From Metaruminococcus_A sp964607135 (GTDB lineage: Bacteria > Bacillota > Clostridia > Oscillospirales > Ruminococcaceae): a DNA stretch of 19,860 nt. This document shows positions 14,340-19,860 of this stretch, piece after piece. The translations under genes and the position numbers were made by a program. The stretch lies in NCBI GenBank assembly GCA_964607135.1, contig CAZSIV010000040.1, positions 1 through 19,860 of the forward strand, read 5' to 3'. The notes beneath the pieces are model-generated. The model did no database searches, had not been told where the DNA came from, and saw nothing but the letters and a program-made list of their open reading frames with translations. Within the stretch, counting starts at the first letter, position 1. Each line of letters opens with the position of its first letter.

Positions 14340-15230
14340 ATGGAAAGTACATTTCAAAAGGCGGTCAAGCAGGCCGCTAAGTATCCCATCCTGTCGATCG
14401 TGGCCGGCGCGGTGGCGCTCTTTAACCTGATCGCGTTTTTCCTCCAGCTCGGAAACCTGTTTTCGGTGGCCGGCTGGTTCGGGGACATGGTGGGCTGGTA
14501 TATGAGGGACTTCAGCCACCTCTTCGGGAATCTCGGGAACATCCTTGAAAACGGCCTCTATCTGCTCAGCTGCTTCTTCTACGTTCTCCAGTTCCTCGGG
14601 ACGCTGGCGCTCGTCGGGCTGCTCTGGGGGCTTGCGGCCGACGCGTTTAAAAGCACCAAGGCCGTCAACATCGTCCTGCTGATTGCGGCGATTGCCGCCT
14701 CCTACATCATCAGCCCGCTCTACGAGCTGGCAAACGGCCTCCCGCTCTTCTCCGGGCCGGTCGCTTTCCTTTACCGGCTTCAGCGCATCCTGCCGATGAA
14801 TCTGGCGGCGCTGGTGATCGTCGTCTTCCTGTTCATCTACTTAAAAAAGAAAAAGGCGATGAGCTTCACCCTTTACCTCTTTATCGCCGGCGGGATTCAG
14901 GTGGTCTTCGCCCTGTTCCACATCATTGGCAGCATCCTGCATGGGAATCTCCAGTTCGCCGACGCGCTGGTCTGGCTGATCGATCTCGCTTCGCCGGTTC
15001 TCTTTGTCTTCATCGGCTGTATGATCGAGTCGAAGCTCACCGGGAAACCTGCGCCTTACGTCGGGAAGATCATCGCCGCAGTCAACGGCGTTCAGTTTAC
15101 CAAAACACCCGCCCCGGCTGCTCCAGTCCAGCCCGCGCCTGTCCCACAGCCTTCAGCCGCTCCGGCCGAACAGCCGCAGCAGGATGCTCCGGTGGAAGAA
15201 CCCGCGAATCCGGACAGCGCCGATCAGTAA
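14340..15230 (+). CDS. Unrecognised six-helix membrane protein with a Pro/Ala-rich tail
   Basis: A 296-residue protein of unknown family. About six hydrophobic segments are visible (roughly 16-36, 72-99, 108-124, 152-168, 174-200, 207-228). A short cytoplasmic-looking KKKK stretch lies after segment 4. The last 45 residues form a low-complexity Pro/Ala/Gln/Glu tail (APAAPVQPAPVPQPSAAPAE, then acidic), which should be disordered and exposed. No catalytic or transporter motif was seen. ATG 14340 has AGAAGGGG six to seven bases upstream. It is a single-gene unit with its own promoter and a very strong terminator, so context gives no clear hint of its job. Confidence 0.8.
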   Translation: MESTFQKAVKQAAKYPILSIVAGAVALFNLIAFFLQLGNLFSVAGWFGDMVGWYMRDFSHLFGNLGNILENGLYLLSCFFYVLQFLGTLALVGLLWGLAADAFKSTKAVNIVLLIAAIAASYIISPLYELANGLPLFSGPVAFLYRLQRILPMNLAALVIVVFLFIYLKKKKAMSFTLYLFIAGGIQVVFALFHIIGSILHGNLQFADALVWLIDLASPVLFVFIGCMIESKLTGKPAPYVGKIIAAVNGVQFTKTPAPAAPVQPAPVPQPSAAPAEQPQQDAPVEEPANPDSADQ

Positions 15231-15282
15231 AAATGGAAAAGGCGCACCGGAGCGTTGAATCGTAACTCAAACCAAACGAAAG

Positions 15283-15322
15283 ACCGGGCGGAACCCCATC
15301 GATGGGGTTCCGCCCGGTTTTT
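15283..15322 (+). terminator. Strong terminator: perfect 36-bp palindrome plus T-run
   Basis: 15283-15300 is the exact reverse complement of 15301-15318 (ACCGGGCGGAACCCC arm, ATCGAT centre), followed by TTTTT. It closes the membrane protein gene 52 bases after its stop. Between it and 15480, near the convergent PAP2 gene, are further inverted repeats: GGCGAC/GTCGCC (about 15340-15374) and GATTCT/AGAATC (15408-15425). Confidence 0.9.
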
Positions 15323-15480
15323 GATTGCGGTTTGATTTGGGCGACCCTTGGCAGCAGGTCGGCAGCGAGTCGCCGTCTGATTGAACCGCTGCAAGTATGC
15401 AGGCCGAGATTCTCCTTTCAGAATCGGTTTCACTCCGCCTGGGGCGTTTGATTCTGCGCAGAAGGTTCAAGCCGCGGACG

Positions 15481-15981
15481 TCAAACCGGCAGGAGCAAAA
15501 ACGCCGGGATTCCGAGGGCGAGACTTAACAGCGCCCCGGCGGCGACATCCCGCGGGAAATGAATCCCCGCCAGCGGGCGGATCACGGCGATCAGCAGGGC
15601 CATGATCCCCACTAAAAGCCCGAGGAAGGGGTTAATATACCAAAACGCCTCCGCCAGGACGAAGGCGGACGCGACATGCCTGCTCGGGAAGGACTCCCCC
15701 TTTTTATTTTTGGGAATCAACGGCTGGATATCCAAAGCCTCATACGGCCGCGGCGCGTCGATCGCCTTCCGAATCACCGTAACGACCACAAAGACCGCCG
15801 CCGGGATGAGAACTGCCTTCCAGATCCGGGCGTCCCGCAAAAGCGCGAGGACGAGGAGCAGCGCCGGATAGGCCGCGTAAAGGCAGCGCGGAAGCCAGCG
15901 GTTGAGGAACACCATAATCCGCAGACAGCCGGGGCGCTCCCGGAACCAGGACGCTGTCGCCGCATATCTCTTTTCCGTCAA
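15481..15981 (-). CDS. PAP2 superfamily phosphatase
   Basis: A 166-residue membrane phosphatase. The three PAP2 motifs are present: KAIDAPRP (72-79), PSRH (99-102) and RPLAGIHFPRD (135-145), with Arg135, His141 and Asp145 in place; the Ser usually before the Arg in the third motif is Ile here. About five hydrophobic segments surround the active site. Members remove phosphate from lipid pyrophosphates such as undecaprenyl pyrophosphate, or from phosphatidic acid; the substrate cannot be told here, though carrier recycling would fit the cell wall genes nearby. The start is probably TTG 15981 with GGGAGGG seven bases upstream; the next ATG (residue 23) would cut into the family region. It is divergent from the amidase gene. 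Confidence 0.85.
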   Translation of the reverse strand: MTEKRYAATASWFRERPGCLRIMVFLNRWLPRCLYAAYPALLLVLALLRDARIWKAVLIPAAVFVVVTVIRKAIDAPRPYEALDIQPLIPKNKKGESFPSRHVASAFVLAEAFWYINPFLGLLVGIMALLIAVIRPLAGIHFPRDVAAGALLSLALGIPAFLLLPV

Positions 15982-16007
15982 GCCGGTTCCCTCCCCTCGT
16001 TTTCAAA

Positions 16008-16036
16008 ATCGTACCACACTTGCCGAAAAAAAACAA
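16008..16036 (-). promoter_or_regulatory. Promoter of the PAP2 gene
   Basis: On the minus strand TTGTTT (16031-16036), 17 bases, then TACGAT (16008-16013) with TGG before it. An inverted repeat CCGTGCC/GGCACGG (16037-16043, 16061-16067) directly abuts the -35 and could be an operator. Confidence 0.6.
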
Positions 16037-16129
16037 CCGTGCCATAGAGAAGCTCCACCCGGCACGGGAACCCTTCCCCCCTGTTCCCGCATAGAATGAT
16101 AATAAAATGCTTTGAACAGGAGGAAGAGA

Positions 16130-16867
16130 ATGCCGATTGTCTATTTAAGCCCCTCTACACAGGAGTGGAACCAGTATGTGACCGGGGGCTCGGAGGAATA
16201 TTACATGAACCTGATCGCAGATGCGATGGTTCCCTACCTGCGCTCCAACGCGATCCAGTACACCCGCAACACCCCCAATATGACCGCCGCCTCGTCGATC
16301 CGGGCCTCAAACGCGGGGAATTACGACCTTCATCTGGCTCTCCATTCCAACGCCGCGCCGGAATCCCTTGCAGGCCAGCTGCAGGGCCCCGACGTTTACT
16401 ATGACGCCCGGAGCTGGCGCGGAAAGCGGGCGGCCGACATCATCGCCAACAACCTGAAAGCCATCTACCCAGACCCCAGCCTCGTCCAGGCGCGGACGAC
16501 CACGACCCTCGGGGAGGTCACCCGAACCCGTGCGCCCGCCGTCCTGGTCGAGATCGCCTACCACGACAACGTCGACGATGCAAACTGGATCGTCAACAAT
16601 ATCGGGGAGATCGCCTACAACCTCGTCCTCTCCTTGACCGAGTACTTCGATATCCCCTTTATCCTGCCCCAGCAGCCCCGCATCGGGACGGTGGTCACCC
16701 AAAGCGGCGGGCTGAACGTGCGCGGAAAGCCCTCGATGAACGCAGGGGTCGTCGGGCGGCTGGAGCAGGGCCAGCGGGTCACCGTTTGGGGCGCTTGGAA
16801 CGACTGGTATGTGGTCGAGAGCGGCTCGATCGCCGGGTATGTCGCGCGCCGGTTTATCCAGTTCTGA
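16130..16867 (+). CDS. N-acetylmuramoyl-L-alanine amidase with C-terminal SH3 domain
   Basis: A 245-residue protein. Residues 1-177 are an Amidase_3-type domain that cleaves the amide bond between muramic acid and the peptide stem: GGSEEYYMNLIADAM (19-33, a zinc-ligand Glu), LHLALHSNAAPE (67-78, zinc-ligand His72) and APAVLVEIAYHDN (135-147, catalytic Glu141). Residues 184-245 are a bacterial SH3 domain (TQSGGLNVRGKPS, then GYVARRFIQF) for wall binding. Odd point: the usual first zinc ligand in DPGHGG is replaced by LSPSTQEWN (6-14). No signal peptide is present, so release may need spore-mother-cell lysis or another route. Start ATG 16130 has a perfect AGGAGG six bases upstream. A prophage-type lysin is possible, but no phage genes are nearby. 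Confidence 0.87.
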   Translation: MPIVYLSPSTQEWNQYVTGGSEEYYMNLIADAMVPYLRSNAIQYTRNTPNMTAASSIRASNAGNYDLHLALHSNAAPESLAGQLQGPDVYYDARSWRGKRAADIIANNLKAIYPDPSLVQARTTTTLGEVTRTRAPAVLVEIAYHDNVDDANWIVNNIGEIAYNLVLSLTEYFDIPFILPQQPRIGTVVTQSGGLNVRGKPSMNAGVVGRLEQGQRVTVWGAWNDWYVVESGSIAGYVARRFIQF

Positions 16868-16877
16868 CCCAACGCCG

Positions 16878-17060
16878 CGGCGGGGAACCCCCGCGGGCAA
16901 TTTGCACCCAAACGTTTTCCGATTTCTAGGTTTTTGGCCCGCGAGGTACCTTATGTAGACTACCTGCCTCGCGGGATATCGGCCCCGTTTTTTGTAATAC
17001 TTGCGAATCGCGTTTGTCCGGCCCGGTCACGGGCATTGTCCTGCCGGGGTCACCCGGCAC
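16878..17060 (-). repeat. Intergenic hairpin repeat, copy D (most complete, inverted)
   Basis: Read on the minus strand: GCCGGG-TGAC-CCCGGC (17043-17058) then AGGACAAT; a second hairpin GCCCG-TGAC-CGGGC then CGGACAAACG; CGCGATTCGCAAG (about 17000-17012); spacer; perfect 9-bp stem CCCGCGAGG/CCTCGCGGG (16967-16975 with about 16938-16946); a tail ending GGGTGCAAATTG (16898-16909); and a last hairpin GCGGGG-N3-CCCCGC (16880-16894). It begins about 10 bases after the amidase stop codon. Confidence 0.75.
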
Positions 17061-17075
17061 TCTCACAGCACCCAA

Positions 17076-17106
17076 AAAATCCGCCGCTTTTTAAGCGGCG
17101 GATTTT
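17076..17106. terminator. Bidirectional terminator between amidase and LysM-GH18 genes
   Basis: A 14-bp perfect stem (17076-17089 with 17093-17106) and a three-base loop, A-rich on the left and T-rich on the right, 27 bases from the GH18 stop codon. Confidence 0.9.
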
Positions 17107-17132
17107 GCCTGTTCGTTTCCCATCTTCCGGTC

Positions 17133-18419
17133 TCACTGCACCACCTTGCGGATTTGATAGGATGCGCTCAAAAAGGCCCAGTTTTGGTTGAATGGGCGCA
17201 TGGCGTTCCAGTATCCCGTCCCGCGCAGCCCGAATTCATCTGCTAAATCGTACTTTGCCCGGATGCTTCGAACATCCTCGAACCAAACGATATGCCGCGC
17301 TCCGTTCGGGCGGTGGTACTCGAAATAGGGAGACTGCGCGTCCTCGTCGTATTGGATTTCCGCACCGTAGCGGGCCGCCAGCTGCACCGCGTAGTCGTTG
17401 CCGATCGAAACCGCGCTGGTCGTTCCCCGCTCAAAAGGAAGGGGCCAGTCGTAGCCGTAGTTCGGGATTCCCATCATAATTTTGTCCGGCGGGATTTCAG
17501 TGACCGCGTAAGAGACCACTTCCCGCACCCGGTTGAGGGGAGCGACCGCCATCGGCGGGCCGTAGGTGTAGCCCCACTCGTAGGTCATCAGCAGCACCGT
17601 GTCGCTCGCTGCGCCGACGGCGGCGTAATCATGCGCTTCATATAAAAGCCCTCTTTGAGCTGCGGATGTTTTGGGAGCGAGGTCTACGTTGACGAAGAAC
17701 CCGTATTCCTGTAACCGCCGGCGGGCCTCTTCAATAAATCGGATATACCCATCCCGGTCTTCCGGTTCGATGAATTCAAAGTCGATGTCCAGGCCGAGAT
17801 AGCCCTTATCCAGCATCACGGAGACGACCTGGTCGAGCACCTTATCCTGCAAAGCGGGGTCGCCGAAAAGCAGGCTGGCCCGTTCCCCGCTGAAGGTTCC
17901 GTCCTCCGTGATAGAGGAGATCAGCATGACGGGGGCGGTTTTGTACCGGTAAGCGAGGTTGATCAAAGGCTGGTCGTCGATCCCGATCAGCTCACCATCT
18001 TCGGTAAAGCCGTAGCCGAAGATGGTGAGGTAGGTCAAAAAGGGCAGCGCGTAGGCTAGGATATTCCGCGGAATGTAAGGATAGGCGTAGGCGTTCACCG
18101 AAATCTGCCGTTTCTTTTCCCCCTGGAAACGAATGACGAGAAGCTGCCCCGGCCGGATCGCCGGAGAGACGGCCAGAGTGGGGTTGTTCTGGAGCAGCTC
18201 GATGGTGGTGATCCCGAATCTCCCGGCGATCGAGGCAGGCGTATCCCCGGGCTGGACGGTGTAGACCGCCTCCGGGACCAGAACGGCCAGAGCCTGGCCG
18301 ACCGGAAGGTTGCGGGGATTTACGATGCTGTTGTCGCTGATGACCCGCTGGGGGGAAGCACCGTACTGCCGGGCGATGCTCCAGACGGTATCCCCCCTCC
18401 TGACAATATGTATCTTCAA
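17133..18419 (-). CDS. LysM-LysM-GH18 protein, YaaH-like spore germination/cortex hydrolase
   Basis: A 428-residue protein. Two LysM domains open it (2-47, IHIVRRGDTVWSIARQYG; 52-97, YTVQPGDTPASIAGRFG), then a GH18 barrel to the end. The catalytic DxDxE-type motif is LDIDFEF (210-216, acid Glu215), followed by GYIRFIEEARRRL, and MTYEWGYTYGPPMAVAPL carries the expected Tyr. The plan matches YaaH/SleL N-acetylglucosaminidases of spores, which digest cortex fragments at germination. No signal peptide, as is usual for spore-coat-targeted members. Start is TTG 18419, because LysM begins at once and no ATG or GTG lies upstream in frame; AAAGGCGG sits about 9 bases before it. Upstream at 18455-18462 is a CATAAAAT box on the minus strand resembling mother-cell sigma factor -10 elements. 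Confidence 0.9.
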   Translation of the reverse strand: MKIHIVRRGDTVWSIARQYGASPQRVISDNSIVNPRNLPVGQALAVLVPEAVYTVQPGDTPASIAGRFGITTIELLQNNPTLAVSPAIRPGQLLVIRFQGEKKRQISVNAYAYPYIPRNILAYALPFLTYLTIFGYGFTEDGELIGIDDQPLINLAYRYKTAPVMLISSITEDGTFSGERASLLFGDPALQDKVLDQVVSVMLDKGYLGLDIDFEFIEPEDRDGYIRFIEEARRRLQEYGFFVNVDLAPKTSAAQRGLLYEAHDYAAVGAASDTVLLMTYEWGYTYGPPMAVAPLNRVREVVSYAVTEIPPDKIMMGIPNYGYDWPLPFERGTTSAVSIGNDYAVQLAARYGAEIQYDEDAQSPYFEYHRPNGARHIVWFEDVRSIRAKYDLADEFGLRGTGYWNAMRPFNQNWAFLSASYQIRKVVQ

Positions 18420-18522
18420 ACTGCGGCGCCGCCTTTCTTTTATGAATTGGTACCATTTTATGAAAGCGGGCGGATTTTCGTGCAGGGCGCGGTAAAATTT
18501 CTGCCAAATCCCTGCCTGTCCG

Positions 18523-18551
18523 TTGTATTTCAGCCCGCCGTGTGGTATGAT
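18523..18551 (+). promoter_or_regulatory. Promoter of the aldo/keto reductase gene
   Basis: TTGTAT (18523-18528), 17 bases ending TGTGG, then TATGAT (18546-18551), so the -10 is also extended. Transcription would start near 18558. Confidence 0.75.
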
Positions 18552-18568
18552 GATTCCATAAAAAACAG

Positions 18569-18606
18569 TGCCGCCCTCACCGCACGAGGGAGAACGGCAA
18601 TTTTTC
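18569..18606 (+). promoter_or_regulatory. Leader hairpin with T-run before the reductase gene
   Basis: TGCCGCCCTC (18569-18578) pairs with GAGGG (18586-18590) and CGGCA (18595-18599), with AGAA bulged, and ATTTTTC follows. It starts about 11 bases into the transcript and ends just before the ribosome site, so it could be an attenuator or a 5' stabilising stem. Confidence 0.5.
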
Positions 18607-18622
18607 AGAAAGGGTGGAAATC

Positions 18623-19774
18623 ATGAATCATCGCAGTTACGGCAAGCTCGGTTATAAGGTGTCCTCTCTGGGACTGGGCTGTATGCGCCTCCCCCGCATC
18701 CCGGACGGAAAGGGCGGGATGACGGTCGACCTCGAGAAAGCCTTTGAGCTGATCCGGTATGCCGCGGATCACGGAATCAACTACTTCGACACCGCTTTCG
18801 GCTATCACAACCAGACCAGCGAATCCGTCTTGGGAGAGGCGCTGGAAGGCAGGCGCGAGCAGGTCAAAATCGCAACCAAACAGCCCTTTAACGTCATGAA
18901 AACGCAGGGGGATATCCGCAGGAATCTGGAGAACACCCTCAAAAAGCTCCGGACGGATTACATAGACGTCTACCTCGTCCACAACATCCAGGCGGGAACC
19001 TGGGAGGAGATCAAGCGCCGGAAGGTTTTCGAGGAGTATGAAAAATTCCGCGAGGAGGGGTTGATCAAAGCGATCGGCTTTTCTTACCACGGCGGTTACG
19101 ACGTGTTCAGCGACGTGCTCAAGACCTACGACTGGGATATGTGCCAGGTGCAGCAGAACCTCCTCGACGTCGACAAGGAGGTCACCGAGAAGGGGATCGC
19201 CCTTGCCGGGGAAAAGGGAACCGCCCTCGTCATCATGGAGCCTCTGCGGGGCGGCGGGCTCGTCCACACTCCCGCCTCGGTCAAGGAGATTTACGACGGC
19301 GCGCCGGTCAAGCGCTCCCCGGCGGAGTGGGCCTTCCGCCACCTGCTCAACTACCCGCAGGTGAGCTGCATCCTGAGCGGGATGACCACGCTGGAGCAGC
19401 TCAAGGACAACATCGAAATCTTCTCAAAGCCGGATGCTGTTCCGGGCTGTCTCACCGGCGGGGAAAAGGAGATTCTCGTCCGCGCGAAGAAGGCGTATGA
19501 ATCCATCGTCACCGTGCCCTGTACCGGCTGTGAATACTGCCTGCCCTGCCCGCAGGGGGTGAACATCCCCGGCGTCTTTTCCCGGTACAACGACGGGAAC
19601 ATGTTCGGCGCTTTCGACCAGCCCAAACGGAGCTATATGTTCCTCGGCCGTTCGGGGGCGGATGCTTCTCACTGCGTCGCCTGCGGCGCCTGTGAGGCCA
19701 AATGCCCCCAGCACATCAAGATCGTCGACCAGCTGAAGGCTGCCCACAAAGCGCTCGAGGGCTGGGTCGAATAA
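18623..19774 (+). CDS. Aldo/keto reductase with C-terminal ferredoxin-like 4Fe-4S domain
   Basis: A 383-residue protein. Residues 1-270 are an AKR barrel with the tetrad Asp56, Tyr61 (YFDTAFGYHNQ), Lys86 (KIATKQ) and His120 (YLVHN), so it should reduce a carbonyl with NAD(P)H. Residues 295-383 add two cysteine clusters: CTGCEYCLPCP (300-310) and CVACGACEAKCP (351-362), typical of 4Fe-4S sites. This AKR-ferredoxin fusion (COG1453-like) is common in anaerobic Clostridia; electrons may come from or go to ferredoxin, but substrate and direction are unknown. Start: ATG 18623 with GAAAGGG eight bases upstream; a GTG at 18614 lies inside that site. Single gene with its own promoter, leader hairpin and a repeat copy directly after the stop codon. 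Confidence 0.9.
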   Translation: MNHRSYGKLGYKVSSLGLGCMRLPRIPDGKGGMTVDLEKAFELIRYAADHGINYFDTAFGYHNQTSESVLGEALEGRREQVKIATKQPFNVMKTQGDIRRNLENTLKKLRTDYIDVYLVHNIQAGTWEEIKRRKVFEEYEKFREEGLIKAIGFSYHGGYDVFSDVLKTYDWDMCQVQQNLLDVDKEVTEKGIALAGEKGTALVIMEPLRGGGLVHTPASVKEIYDGAPVKRSPAEWAFRHLLNYPQVSCILSGMTTLEQLKDNIEIFSKPDAVPGCLTGGEKEILVRAKKAYESIVTVPCTGCEYCLPCPQGVNIPGVFSRYNDGNMFGAFDQPKRSYMFLGRSGADASHCVACGACEAKCPQHIKIVDQLKAAHKALEGWVE

Positions 19775-19776
19775 CC

Positions 19777-19860
19777 GGGCGCGGGAAACCCCCGCCGGCA
19801 GACGCGATCCATAAGTTGCTCTGAGATTAAGACTGGTAACCCGCGCGGCACGTAGTTTAT
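19777..19860 (+). repeat. Intergenic hairpin repeat, copy E (cut by window end)
   Basis: Hairpin GCGGG-N5-CCCGC (19781-19795), then CAGACGCGATCCATAAG (19799-19815), an AT-rich spacer and TAACCCGCGCGGCAC (19837-19851). It starts a few bases after the reductase stop codon and runs off the window. Its CCCGCGCGGCAC version matches copy F rather than B, C and D. Confidence 0.65.

Noticed and set aside
16130..16867. Amidase as evidence for a prophage lysis cassette
   Set aside because: No holin, tail, integrase or attachment sites nearby; the neighbours are housekeeping and spore-type genes.

Overview
The window looks like chromosome from an anaerobic, endospore-forming member of the Clostridia, probably near the Oscillospiraceae/Ruminococcaceae. 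The signs are a SleB-type cortex hydrolase, a YaaH-like LysM/GH18 protein, a cysteine T-box in front of cysE-cysS, a ferredoxin-domain aldo/keto reductase, strong AGGAGG-type ribosome binding sites and a GC-rich core with AT-rich promoters. No phage, transposase, CRISPR array, rRNA or tRNA gene was seen.

Layout. 1-2220: sleB (+), then a convergent pair on the minus strand, a GT51 peptidoglycan glycosyltransferase and a small lipoprotein. 2575-7208: a four-gene minus-strand operon, read ATPase, ABC-2 permease, GldG-like protein, DUF4340 protein. This is the Gld-type ABC exporter cassette, in an organism not expected to glide. 7725-8783: a lone, less GC-rich GH172/DUF2961 glycosidase-like gene with its own promoter and terminator. 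9272-10798: comM/yifB. 11333-13722: promoter, tRNA-Cys-responsive T-box, then overlapping cysE and cysS. 13935-14114: a small ribbon-helix-helix protein (-). 14340-15230: an unrecognised six-helix membrane protein. 15481-15981: a PAP2 phosphatase (-), divergent from an amidase-SH3 protein (16130-16867). 17133-18419: LysM-LysM-GH18 protein (-), divergent from an Fe-S aldo/keto reductase (18623-19774).

Four products act on peptidoglycan or spore cortex (SleB, GT51, amidase-SH3, LysM-GH18), and the PAP2 protein may recycle a lipid carrier, so envelope and spore wall work is the main theme. CysE and CysS share one switch that senses uncharged tRNA-Cys, tying cysteine synthesis to its use.

The most unusual structure is not a gene. 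A family of intergenic, hairpin-rich repeats occurs at five places (7405-7496, two tandem copies at 10866-11216, 13775-13855, 16878-17060, 19777-19860). The copies share modules: GC-rich hairpins, an AGGACAA tail, a CGATTCGCAAG-like box, a long CCCGCGAGG/CCTCGCGGG stem and a roughly 50-base tail ending GGGTGCAAATTG. Four of the five sites directly follow a plus-strand gene. One copy abuts a decayed duplicate of the C-terminus of the nearby ribbon-helix-helix gene. I do not recognise this family.
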